Positions 44,928 through 53,248 of a stretch of 64,000 bases of DNA are shown here, piece by piece. The position numbers and the translations under genes are program-made. The notes under the pieces were generated by a model. The model was given only the letters and a program-made list of their open reading frames with translations, was not told the origin of the DNA and searched no databases. Positions within the stretch are counted from its first letter, which is position 1. Every line of letters begins with the position of its first letter. This DNA is from Bacteroidota bacterium (GTDB lineage: Bacteria > Bacteroidota > Bacteroidia > Chitinophagales > Saprospiraceae), in the NCBI GenBank assembly GCA_020160935.1, contig JAIUPL010000027.1, forward strand, positions 1-64,000, in the 5' to 3' direction.

Positions 44928-45605
44928 ATGATAAAGACAAGCAACCTCCACAAATTATTCACGACCGACGAAGTGGAAACTACCGCCCTCAATGGCGTAA
45001 GCATTGAAATTCAACCCGGCGAATTTGTAGCCATGATGGGGCCTTCCGGTTGCGGCAAGTCCACATTGCTTAATATTCTCGGCTTGCTCGACAACCCCAC
45101 GGAGGGCGAGTATCATTTTTTTGGCACGGAAGTCGGAAAAATGAACGAACGCAACCGAGCCAACCTGCGCAAAGGCAATATTGGCTTTGTGTTCCAGTCG
45201 TTCAACCTCATCGACGAACTGACGGTGTATGAAAACGTCGAATTACCCCTGCTCTACCTCAAAACGCCCGCTTCCGAGCGCAAAAAACTGGTAGAGGCCC
45301 AACTCGACCGCATGAACATCATGCACCGCCGCAACCACTTTCCACAGCAACTGTCGGGCGGTCAGCAGCAACGCGTAGCCATCGCGCGGGCCGTAGTAGC
45401 CAATCCGAAAGTCATCCTGGCCGACGAACCGACAGGTAACCTCGATTCCACCAACGGCCTCGAAGTGATGAACCTGCTCACCCAACTCAACCAGGGCGGC
45501 ACCACCATCGTCATGGTAACGCACTCGCCACACGATGCCGGCTTCGCACACCGTATCATCAATTTGTTTGACGGGAAGGTGGTGACGGAGAATTTTCATG
45601 TGTAG
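44928..45605 (+). CDS. ABC exporter ATP-binding protein (MacB/LolD type), first copy
   Basis: ATPase of 225 aa. It has Walker A GPSGCGKST (about 39-47), Q-loop FQSFNL, signature LSGGQQQRVAIARA, Walker [14 protein letters not shown] and the H-loop VTHS. It belongs to the MacB/LolD group that drives FtsX-type permeases. The start is MIKTSNLHK at 44928; residues of the longer frame upstream are translated repeat. A second ATPase follows after 281 bp. Confidence 0.94.
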   Translation: MIKTSNLHKLFTTDEVETTALNGVSIEIQPGEFVAMMGPSGCGKSTLLNILGLLDNPTEGEYHFFGTEVGKMNERNRANLRKGNIGFVFQSFNLIDELTVYENVELPLLYLKTPASERKKLVEAQLDRMNIMHRRNHFPQQLSGGQQQRVAIARAVVANPKVILADEPTGNLDSTNGLEVMNLLTQLNQGGTTIVMVTHSPHDAGFAHRIINLFDGKVVTENFHV

Positions 45606-45640
45606 AGGTGAGAAGTGAGAAGCGAGAGGTGAGAAGTGAT
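45604..45640. repeat. One-sided GTGAGAA heptad array
   Basis: Five units of GAGGTGA/GAAGTGA/GAAGCGA follow the ATPase stop codon with no mirrored arm. Confidence 0.7.
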
Positions 45641-45747
45641 TTTCAAAAACAGCCGCTTTTTTGCGGGGTACGCCTGTATTAACATCTGTTATTTAGCCGT
45701 TTTTATCCAACCTGCCTGCGCAAATCGGGCGGCTGTTTTTGGGAAAA
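45640..45747. repeat. Inverted repeat, TTTTCAAAAACAGCCGC ends
   Basis: TTTTCAAAAACAGCCGC (45640-45656) pairs with GCGGCTGTTTTTGGGAAAA (45729-45747) with one or two interruptions. The loop is about 72 nt. It is sandwiched between a one-sided array and a complete element in the spacer of the two ATPase genes. Confidence 0.75.
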
Positions 45748-45751
45748 TTTA

Positions 45752-45884
45752 GGTTGAAAAGTGTTGATGGGTTGAGGAGTTGAGATTGTCACCCTTGGCC
45801 TCACTGGTAGGAATGCACAACTCTCAACCTCTCAACTCCTCAACCCATCCCTCATCAACCTTTATCAACCATATCAACCTCCCA
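45752..45884. repeat. Heptad-armed hairpin element, GTTGAGR family
   Basis: Left units are GTTGAAAAGTGTTGATGGGT and GAGGAGTTGAG. The core is TTGTCACCC, then TTGGCCTCACTGGTAGGAATG. The right arm decays into ATCAACC units. It ends 2 bp before the second ATPase start. Confidence 0.92.
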
Positions 45885-45886
45885 CC

Positions 45887-46570
45887 ATGCTTGAACTCAA
45901 AAATATCGAACGATATTACCAAAATGGCGCCACCAAAACCTATGTGCTGCGCTATGTAAATGCCCATATTGCTGAAGGAGAGTTTGTCAGCATCATGGGG
46001 CCCAGCGGTTCGGGCAAAAGCACCCTGCTGCACATCCTTGGTATGCTCGACGAGCCCACAGAAGGGGAATACTGGTTTCTTGGCGAAGCCGTACACAAAT
46101 TCAACGAACGCCGCCGCACCGAGCTGTATCAGCAGTACATCGGTTTTGTATTTCAAGCCTATCACCTGATCGACGACCTGACGGTGTACGAAAACCTTGA
46201 AACCCCCTTGCTTTATAAAAAAGTGCCCTCAGGCGAGCGAAAAAGCCGCATCGCCGATCTGCTCGACCGTTTTAATATGGTGGCAAAAAAAGACCTGTTT
46301 CCTGCCCAACTTTCCGGCGGACAGCAGCAACTTGTAGGTATTGCACGCGCCCTGATCGGAAACCCCAAACTCATTCTGGCCGACGAGCCTACTGGCAACC
46401 TGCAAAGCCAGCAGGCAAAGGAAATTATGGACGTTTTCAAAAAACTCAATGAAGAAGACGGCGTAACCATCGTGCAGGTAACCCACTCCGACGCCAATGC
46501 TCAATATGGCAAACGCATCCTGCACCTGATGGATGGGCGTGTGGAAAGCGAGGAGATTGTGAAGAAGTAA
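45887..46570 (+). CDS. ABC exporter ATP-binding protein (MacB/LolD type), second copy
   Basis: ATPase of 227 aa with Walker [10 protein letters not shown] (about 38), [33 protein letters not shown] and VTHSD. It is related to the upstream ATPase but clearly diverged, so the two may heterodimerise or serve different permeases; only one permease follows. The spacer before it is filled entirely by three repeat elements. Confidence 0.94.
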   Translation: MLELKNIERYYQNGATKTYVLRYVNAHIAEGEFVSIMGPSGSGKSTLLHILGMLDEPTEGEYWFLGEAVHKFNERRRTELYQQYIGFVFQAYHLIDDLTVYENLETPLLYKKVPSGERKSRIADLLDRFNMVAKKDLFPAQLSGGQQQLVGIARALIGNPKLILADEPTGNLQSQQAKEIMDVFKKLNEEDGVTIVQVTHSDANAQYGKRILHLMDGRVESEEIVKK

Positions 46571-46572
46571 GA

Positions 46573-46850
46573 ACAAGAGGCAAGGGGCAAAAAGCAAGAA
46601 GCAAAAGGCAAGGGACAAGAGGCAAGGGGCAAGAGGCAAGGGACAAGAGGCAAGGGGCAAGAAGCAAACGGGAAGGGGCAGAACCAGTCAATTGCACAAA
46701 TCCATTTGTCAACCACTTTGCCCCTTGCCTTTTGCCCCTTGCCCCTTGCCTTTAGCCACTTTGCCACTTTGCCCCTTGCCCCTTGCCCCTTGCCCTTGCC
46801 TCTTGCCCCTTGCCTCTTGCCCCTTGCCTTTTAAAAAATTGCCTCTTTAA
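46573..46850. repeat. Heptad-armed hairpin element, GGCAAGR family
   Basis: About a dozen GGCAAGR-type left units (including AAGCAAG variants) and as many TTGCCCC/TTGCCTY right units enclose a centre with CAATTGCACAAATCCATTTG. It lies between ATPase and permease genes of one operon. Confidence 0.92.
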
Positions 46851-46871
46851 ATATTATCCACTTACGCTACC

Positions 46872-49256
46872 ATGTTCAACAACTATCTGCTCATTGCATT
46901 CCGCAATTTGCGGAAAAACAGCACTTATACACTGCTGAATATTTTAGGGCTCGGGCTGAGTATTGCCTGTTGCATTGTCATTTTTCTGATGCTGCAGTAC
47001 CACCTCAGTTTTGATGCGTACCACAGCAGGGCGGATCGCACCGTACGGGTTGTTACCGACGTGCATATGGAAAGCATCACACCTTTCCGGGGCGCGCCCA
47101 ATCCGATGTCGAAAGCCCTGCGAACGGAATTTTCATTTTTGGAAAATGTGGCGATGTATGCTACCCGTGCGGAGGCTCTGATCAGTGTGCCGGGCACTTC
47201 AGGTATTCCCGACAAGTACAAGGAAGAGGACAAATTTGCTTTTGTAGAACCTGAATTGTTTGGTATTCTGGATCTTCCGCTGTTGCAGGGCGACGCCAAG
47301 GCACTTGCGGAACCCAATACAGCGCTCATTACCGAAAATCTGGCCCGCAAATACTATGGAACGATTGATGCGGTGGGGAAAACGTTTCGATACGACAACA
47401 AGGTGGATTTTCGAGTGGCAGGTATCCTGCGCAATTTGCCCGTCAATACGGATTACAACAGCGAAATTCTGGCTTCCTGGGCTACGCGCGCTTCCATGTC
47501 GGAGTACAGCCCGTTCATGGATAACTGGGGCGGCATGAATGGCGGCACTTATTGCCTGGCAACCTTTCGCGAAGGGCACCGGCAGTCGGAACTGGAGGCT
47601 GCCATACCCGAATTCAGGAAAAAATACCGGCATCCGGAAAGTGAAATGCTGTTTTTATACAAGCCTTTGCCGCTTACCAGCATCCACCTCAATAACGATT
47701 ACAACACCGGTATGATGAAGAAAAGTTACCTGTGGGCGCTGGCCCTGATCGGGTTTTTTCTGTTGATCACGGCCTGTGTCAATTTTATCAATATGGCTAC
47801 CGCGCAAGCGCTCAAACGCGCCAGAGAAGTGGGCGTGCGGAAATCGCTGGGCAGCACGCAGGGGCAATTGTTTTGGCAGTTTATTTTTGAAACTGCCCTG
47901 ATCGTAGTGGCGGCTGTCGTGATTGGATGGGTAATGGCACGGATTTTCCTTCCCTATCTGAATACCTGGACCAAGGATCAGGTTGAATGGACGGGCACGG
48001 ATTTGAAGATGTTGATAGCGTTTTTACTGGCTTTGAGTGTGGTCATCATTTTCCTGGCCGGCGCCTATCCCGGGTTGGTGCAGGCGCGTTTCAAGCCGGC
48101 GGTTTCGTTGCGCGGCCTGGCAGAAACCAAACCTGCAGGCGGCTTTTCCCTACGACGTATGCTGGTAACCACACAATTCACCATTTCCCAGATTCTCATC
48201 ATCGGAGCAGCGGTGGTGACTGCCCAGATCGAGTTTGCGCGCAATGCCGACTGGGGTTATCGCCCGGGTGTGGTGTTCACGGTGCCGGTGCCCGATACCG
48301 ATCATATGAAATCCCTGAAACAAGAGATCGCCTCCATTGCAGGGGTAAAAAACGTGTCGTTGTGCTACCAGCCGCCGGCCTCCAGTTCCAACAACCAAAA
48401 CGGCGTGCAATTTGAAAACCGAAGTGCAGGCGAGCCATGGGCAGTTAATTTCAAACCTGCCGATGCCGATTACCTCGAAACCTTTGGTCTGCAACTCGTA
48501 GCCGGCCGAAACGTGATGCCCTGCGATACGGTTCGGGAATACGTTGTAAATGAAACCTTTGTAAAAAAACTCAACCTCGCTGGCCCGCCAGAAATTCTCA
48601 ACCGCTCTGTCAATATCGATGGAATAAAAGGGACAATTGTGGGCGTGGTGCGCGATTACCACAACTGGGAATTGTCGCAGGATATTTCGGCCATCGCTTT
48701 TTCCACCCGTTCATCCTCTTATTCCAACTGCGCCATCGAACTGATGCCAGGCAATCCGGCGCCGGTGATGGAGCAGATCAAACAGGTATGGGAGCGCAAT
48801 TACCCTGAGTACTACTACGAACATACGTTTATGGATGAACGCATGGCGCAGTTCCTCGAATCGGAAAGCATCATCATGAACCTGATTCGCATTTTTGCCG
48901 GCATCGCCATCTTCATCGGCTGCCTGGGCTTGTACGGACTGGCTTCGTTTATGATTTTGCGTAAAACCAGGGAAATCGGTATTCGGAAAACACTCGGCGC
49001 CAGTGTACCCGGAATTCTGTGGCTGTTCGGACGCGAATATATTCGCCTGATTCTGGTGGCTTTTGTTATCGCTACGCCGATGGCATGGTGGGCCATGAAC
49101 GCCTGGTTGCAAGAATATGCCTATCGAACAACATTAGGTCCCGGCATCTTCGCTTTTGCGCTGGCCATGACATTTGTAGTGGCGTTATTGACGGTGGGTA
49201 TTCAGAGTGCGCAGGCGGCGCTGGCGAATCCGGTGAAGAGCCTGAATAGAGAGTGA
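46872..49256 (+). CDS. FtsX-type ABC exporter permease (MacB-like)
   Basis: Membrane protein of 794 aa. It has an N-terminal helix after LLIAFRNLRKNSTYTLLNILGL, a large periplasmic MacB-PCD domain (about 45-270) and three helices (about 285-400, RAREVGVRKSLGSTQGQL). A second duplicated half has a helix near 430, another periplasmic domain, and final helices with TREIGIRKTLGASVPGILWL. The two EVGVRKxLG/EIGIRKTLG motifs mark the FtsX coupling regions. With the adaptor and ATPases it should form a tripartite exporter; the substrate is unknown. Confidence 0.93.
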   Translation: MFNNYLLIAFRNLRKNSTYTLLNILGLGLSIACCIVIFLMLQYHLSFDAYHSRADRTVRVVTDVHMESITPFRGAPNPMSKALRTEFSFLENVAMYATRAEALISVPGTSGIPDKYKEEDKFAFVEPELFGILDLPLLQGDAKALAEPNTALITENLARKYYGTIDAVGKTFRYDNKVDFRVAGILRNLPVNTDYNSEILASWATRASMSEYSPFMDNWGGMNGGTYCLATFREGHRQSELEAAIPEFRKKYRHPESEMLFLYKPLPLTSIHLNNDYNTGMMKKSYLWALALIGFFLLITACVNFINMATAQALKRAREVGVRKSLGSTQGQLFWQFIFETALIVVAAVVIGWVMARIFLPYLNTWTKDQVEWTGTDLKMLIAFLLALSVVIIFLAGAYPGLVQARFKPAVSLRGLAETKPAGGFSLRRMLVTTQFTISQILIIGAAVVTAQIEFARNADWGYRPGVVFTVPVPDTDHMKSLKQEIASIAGVKNVSLCYQPPASSSNNQNGVQFENRSAGEPWAVNFKPADADYLETFGLQLVAGRNVMPCDTVREYVVNETFVKKLNLAGPPEILNRSVNIDGIKGTIVGVVRDYHNWELSQDISAIAFSTRSSSYSNCAIELMPGNPAPVMEQIKQVWERNYPEYYYEHTFMDERMAQFLESESIIMNLIRIFAGIAIFIGCLGLYGLASFMILRKTREIGIRKTLGASVPGILWLFGREYIRLILVAFVIATPMAWWAMNAWLQEYAYRTTLGPGIFAFALAMTFVVALLTVGIQSAQAALANPVKSLNRE

Positions 49257-49453
49257 GAGATGTGAGAGGGTGAGAGCGTGAGAGATGTGAGAGCGTGAGA
49301 GTACGTAGAGTTGACCGCTTCGCCACAAAAATTGAAATTAAAAGAGCGAAGCGGTCAACTCTACGTACTCTCACCCTCTCACATCTCTCACGCTCTCACT
49401 CTCTCACTTCTCTCACTCTCTCACTTCTCTCACGCTCTCACTTCTCTCACGCT
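49250..49453. repeat. Heptad-armed hairpin element, GTGAGAG family with GAAGCGG core
   Basis: GTGAGAG units (left) and CTCTCAC units (right, longer) enclose GTACGTAGAGTTGACCGCTT, CGCCACAAAAATTG, AAAAGAGCGAAGCGG and the mirror of the first block. The core recurs almost unchanged but inverted at 54692-54877. It overlaps the stop codon of the permease gene. Confidence 0.94.
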
Positions 49454-49942
49454 CTATACGATCTCTCCATTCGCCATGATCTCCATAAACCGCGTTTTCG
49501 AGGTCGTAGGATCAAAATGGCTGCCGCCTTCCGAGGATGTGCCTTCCCCGATGGTGATTTCGTATTCTTCGTCGATGTGGGCTACCGAGCGAAAAACGCG
49601 GTTGTCGATCACATTGGTTTGGGCAATGACCTTGCAATCAATCAGTTCCCCTTTCATGGTGAAAGTAGCCAGGTAATATTCGTAGTTGAGCAGGGTGGCT
49701 TTCCACCATACCAGCGCGATAAACTGTTCCGTGTCTTCGATGGCGAAACAGGGCACGTATTCGGTGAATTCATCGAGCACGGCAGCGCTGGATTCAGCCG
49801 GCAGGATAAACTGTTCAATCATGGCGTCCGGCAGCGGTTCATTTTCGACGCCAAACGTATGGTGCGTGTCTTCGCCCAGCGTGACGGGCATGGGCACAGG
49901 AGGAAATTTTGCTACAAAATCAGGGAAAATAAATCGTTGCAT
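49454..49942 (-). CDS. Hypothetical protein
   Basis: Protein of 162 aa without signal peptide or membrane helix. It is acidic with many aromatics (IALVWWKATLLNYEYYLATF) and a C-terminal EEYEITIGEGTSSEGGSHFD. I recognise no family. Its codon usage resembles neighbouring genes, so it is probably real. It ends at the last base of the hairpin element. Confidence 0.65.
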   Translation of the reverse strand: MQRFIFPDFVAKFPPVPMPVTLGEDTHHTFGVENEPLPDAMIEQFILPAESSAAVLDEFTEYVPCFAIEDTEQFIALVWWKATLLNYEYYLATFTMKGELIDCKVIAQTNVIDNRVFRSVAHIDEEYEITIGEGTSSEGGSHFDPTTSKTRFMEIMANGEIV

Positions 49943-50066
49943 GTGTCGTCATTGAATCTGCAAAGGTCGTTGTTTGCAGATAAAATTAAAACGCAACAAA
50001 CAGATGGAATGGGTTTGGGTTCATAAAAGGTCATTCGTGCCTGAAAAGAATTGAACGGAGGCACTC

Positions 50067-51605
50067 TTATGGTTGCCCATTTCCCAAAAAAGATTCAAAA
50101 TCATTCAATTGTGCCATCTTCAATACCCGAGGAATTTTTGCCTGCCCGTTTAGTTTTCCACGTTGTTCGAGCCATTTCAGGAATACTTCATTGGACAGCA
50201 GTCGCACACGCACTTCCTGCAAGGCATATTTCCGCTCGGTAGCATAGTCGTCGTTTAAAACACACAATTCCTGATCGACGGCCTGTGCAAATGCCTGTGG
50301 CGTAATACCCTGATTTTCAAGGGACACATACCATTGGTGCGCCCATTTGCTGCCCAATGGCACGCCTGCAACTGTAAATTCGCGCACGCCTGCATTCAAA
50401 CGTGCATTGGCTCGCCGCACGGCCTCGTTCAGGTTGTCGATAGACAAGTGTTCGCCGCACACCGTCAGGTATTGTTTGGTGCGACCGGTAAGTTGCACCT
50501 GGCAACGCTCTGTATCCGTAAATCGCAGGGTGTCGCCGAGCAAGTAGCGCCAGGCGCCAGCGCTGGTGCTGATCAGCAGCGCATAATTTTCATGAGGTTG
50601 TACTTCATCAAGGGTAAGTGCAACAGGCTGGGCGCTGCGCAGGTCGCCGTTTTCGTCAAAATTTTCATCGTTAAACGGGACAAATTCATAAAAAACACCA
50701 CAATCGGTGAGCAATTGCATGGTATTCCGCCCCGGCTGGTTTTGAAAAGCAAAAAAGCCTTCCGAGGCCATATAGGAATTGATGTATTGCACCTGCTTGC
50801 CCAGCAATTGCTCGAAATTGGCTTGATAAGGTTCGAAAAACACCCCACCGTGCACCAATACCGAGAAATCGGGCCATATTTCATGGATGTTTTGCAAACG
50901 GTGTTTTTCCAGAATACGCTCCAGAATTAGTTGCAACCACATCGGATTGCTCACGGCAAATCCGATATCCCAACCCGGCGCCTCCGTTGCGATGCGTTCG
51001 ATGCGTTCGCTCCAGTCTGGCAAGTCGGTAATCAGTCGACCGGGCCGGTAATACGGTTCGAGCCACAAGGGGCGATTCAGCCCCAGAATACCGCTCAAAT
51101 CACCCGTCCAGTGCTGCCCTTCCCTTGCAGGGCGCGTACACGAGCCCACCATCAGCATTTGTTTGGTGTACTGCCGGTTAGGTATTCCAAAGCGTCGCAT
51201 ATTGAAAAAAAGCCGCCGAGAGCCACGTTTCATCCCGCGTATCATGTCCTCCGTCAGGGGCAGGTATTTGGTAGCCGACTGACTCGTACCGCTCGACAGT
51301 GCGAAATAGGGCACCTGTCCCGGCCAGCAGATGTCGGGCATATCGTGCAAATGCGCCTGCGACCACCATCGGTCGTACATACCCTGGTAGTCAGTGGCCG
51401 GCGCCTGCCGACGAAAAGCCGAGTACATATCGGGTGCATACAGCGCCTCCTGAAAACCGTAAAAACGCCCGTAAGCAGTATTTCGGGCTTTATTCAGCAG
51501 GCGAAAAAGTTGAACGTGTTGTTGCTCCACCAGGCTGAGGCGTTTTCGCTCGGCAATGGCGCCGAGGCGTGTGCCCTGGCGAATCAGGCTTCCGATAATG
51601 GACAT
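50067..51605 (-). CDS. GH3 family acyl-adenylating protein
   Basis: Protein of 512 aa of the GH3 family, whose plant members form acyl-AMP and conjugate amino acids. Family features are the phosphate-binding FALSSGTSQSATKYLP (about 101), YMASEGFFAFQ (about 275), LLISTSAGAWRYLLGDTLRF and LTGRTKQYLTVCGEHLSIDNL (about 384). Bacterial members are common in this phylum, but their substrates are unknown. It stands alone. Confidence 0.92.
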   Translation of the reverse strand: MSIIGSLIRQGTRLGAIAERKRLSLVEQQHVQLFRLLNKARNTAYGRFYGFQEALYAPDMYSAFRRQAPATDYQGMYDRWWSQAHLHDMPDICWPGQVPYFALSSGTSQSATKYLPLTEDMIRGMKRGSRRLFFNMRRFGIPNRQYTKQMLMVGSCTRPAREGQHWTGDLSGILGLNRPLWLEPYYRPGRLITDLPDWSERIERIATEAPGWDIGFAVSNPMWLQLILERILEKHRLQNIHEIWPDFSVLVHGGVFFEPYQANFEQLLGKQVQYINSYMASEGFFAFQNQPGRNTMQLLTDCGVFYEFVPFNDENFDENGDLRSAQPVALTLDEVQPHENYALLISTSAGAWRYLLGDTLRFTDTERCQVQLTGRTKQYLTVCGEHLSIDNLNEAVRRANARLNAGVREFTVAGVPLGSKWAHQWYVSLENQGITPQAFAQAVDQELCVLNDDYATERKYALQEVRVRLLSNEVFLKWLEQRGKLNGQAKIPRVLKMAQLNDFESFLGNGQP

Positions 51606-51706
51606 GGTGCTGTGTTTTTGGCTACCTGGCTAAAAAACACAAATGTCAAACGACCGCATCCGAAGCGTGGAAAGTGTGCGTTAAGGATGGGTGAAGTTTT
51701 GGTAAA

Positions 51707-51957
51707 GAAAGGGCAAGGGGCAAGGGGCAAGGGGCAAGAGGCAAAGGGCAAGGGGCAAAAGGCAAGAAGCAAGAGGCAAAGGGGCAAGATGCAAGACGCA
51801 AAAAGCAAAAGGCAAATTCTATCTGTAAAATTGCCCCTTGCTTTTTTGCCTCTTGCCCCTTGCCTTTTGCCCCTTGCTTCTTGCCCTTTGCCCCTTGCCC
51901 TTTGCCTCTTGCCCCTTGCCCTTTGCCTTTTGCCCTTTGCCCCTTGCCCTTTGCCCT
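51707..51957. repeat. Heptad-armed hairpin element, GGCAAGR family
   Basis: About 14 GGCAAGR/GGCAAAA left units and about 16 TTGCCCY right units enclose AATTCTATCTGTAAAATT. The right arm reaches the stop codon of the WYL gene. Confidence 0.92.
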
Positions 51958-52964
51958 CATCCATACAATCCCGCCGCTTCTTCCAGCACCGCACTGATTT
52001 TTTTCACCAGAATACGCGGGCTCAAGACCTTCACTTTGGGCCCAAATCCCAGGATTTCGCGTTCCAGTTCGAAATTGAGCACCACTTCGATTTGAATGAT
52101 GATCTCCTGTTCCGATTCTTTCAACACGGTTTGAGAGGCGTGCAGGGGCTTGGTGAGCAAATAAGGAATGGTGTCGCGTCGTACGCTGAGCACTACCTTC
52201 GCGGGGTTGTCTTTTTCGGATTTGGTAACGCCGATCACATTGTCGAAATAGTGATTGAAATCGACTTCTTTGTATGTATAATACGTTTCTTTCAACAACT
52301 CTTCCAGCCCTTCGATGCGGTCGAGCGCCAGCGTAACCAGGTGGCGCTGGGCTTTGTTGCGGCAAATCACAAACCAGCGATTGCGGTATTCTTTCAACAA
52401 ATAAGGGTAATAAACGCCTTGTTTGGTACTTCTGGCACGGAAAGATCGGTAGTCGATCAGCACCGCCCGGCGGGCAGCAATGGCTTTGTACAGTGGATCG
52501 ATCCAGTTCAGTCCTTTCAGCAAGGGGTTCGATTCGAACTGGATGATGTCGGGACCGTGGGTGCGGCTGCGCTGGAGTTCGTTTTCCAGTTTGGCGATCA
52601 TCTCGCTCATTTCCCCAAAATGGTTAAACCCGTTCAGGTGTTTGAGGATGCCTACCACTTCGTTCATTTTTTGCAGGTCGGCCGAGGTCAGTTTGGACTG
52701 GGTAATACTGAATGTGGGGTCTTCGTAGGTGTAGTATTTTCGCTCCTGCACCACGATCGGGGCGCTGTACAACTTGTCACTGCGCATGGTTTGCAGGTCG
52801 AGTTGGAGGGTGCGTTTGCTTACCCCGTCGCGAATACCTTCGTATTCATACAAGGCTTCGGATACCTTGTCGATCAGGTTTTCGAGCGTCCAGCGACGCC
52901 CGCGGTTGCGCAGGCATTCATCGATGGTTTTGTAGCGAATGAGGGCGAGTTTGTTTAATGCCAT
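51957..52964 (-). CDS. WYL-domain transcriptional regulator of the RNA-repair genes
   Basis: Regulator of 335 aa. The N-terminal winged-helix region (about 1-80) has RDGVSKRTLQLDLQTMRS. The WYL domain (about 145-240) has the sheet RAVLIDYRSF and NRWFVICRN, where the signature tripeptide reads WFV. The C-terminal WCX extension has VVLSVRRDTIPYLLT and a conserved-looking EILGFGPKVKVLSPR. WYL domains are proposed to sense nucleotides or nucleic acids. Divergent from rtcB with two copies of an inverted-repeat operator between, it probably controls rtcB and itself; the ligand could be an RNA damage product (inference). Confidence 0.9.
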   Translation of the reverse strand: MALNKLALIRYKTIDECLRNRGRRWTLENLIDKVSEALYEYEGIRDGVSKRTLQLDLQTMRSDKLYSAPIVVQERKYYTYEDPTFSITQSKLTSADLQKMNEVVGILKHLNGFNHFGEMSEMIAKLENELQRSRTHGPDIIQFESNPLLKGLNWIDPLYKAIAARRAVLIDYRSFRARSTKQGVYYPYLLKEYRNRWFVICRNKAQRHLVTLALDRIEGLEELLKETYYTYKEVDFNHYFDNVIGVTKSEKDNPAKVVLSVRRDTIPYLLTKPLHASQTVLKESEQEIIIQIEVVLNFELEREILGFGPKVKVLSPRILVKKISAVLEEAAGLYG

Positions 52965-53060
52965 GGCAGGGTTGCGGCGAATTTATTTGGAACTTAATAC
53001 CGGATGAAGCGGTTAGTCGGGTGCTGTTTGATTTTTTTGAAATCGCACAAAAGTATTTAT

Positions 53061-53080
53061 CTGCGCAATCTATTTGCGTA
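53061..53080. promoter_or_regulatory. Operator-like inverted repeat, copy 1
   Basis: CTGCGCAAT-CTA-TTTGCGTA is an imperfect inverted repeat of TGCGCAA/TTGCGTA halves. The same arrangement recurs 121 bp downstream next to rtcB, pointing to a shared binding protein, most simply the WYL regulator. The sequence between is very AT-rich, with CAATTGAAAATCAATTG. Confidence 0.6.
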
Positions 53081-53181
53081 ATAAACCATTTGGTGTTTTT
53101 TTCAAAAAAAATAAAAAAATATTTCAATTGAAAATCAATTGTTTAGAAACAATTTTGAAAAATTTTATGATAAAAATTTTA

Positions 53182-53202
53182 CTGCGCAATTCTATTGCGT
53201 AG
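53182..53202. promoter_or_regulatory. Operator-like inverted repeat, copy 2, at the rtcB promoter
   Basis: CTGCGCAAT-TCT-ATTGCGTAG has 9-bp arms with one mismatch. It lies just upstream of CACCTTTG (53212-53219), a near match to the TAnnTTTG -7 box, so a bound regulator would overlap the -33 region of the rtcB promoter. Confidence 0.62.
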
Positions 53203-53248
53203 TACGGTGTTCACCTTTGCTTTGTCAAAAAGAAAACACAACTATAAA

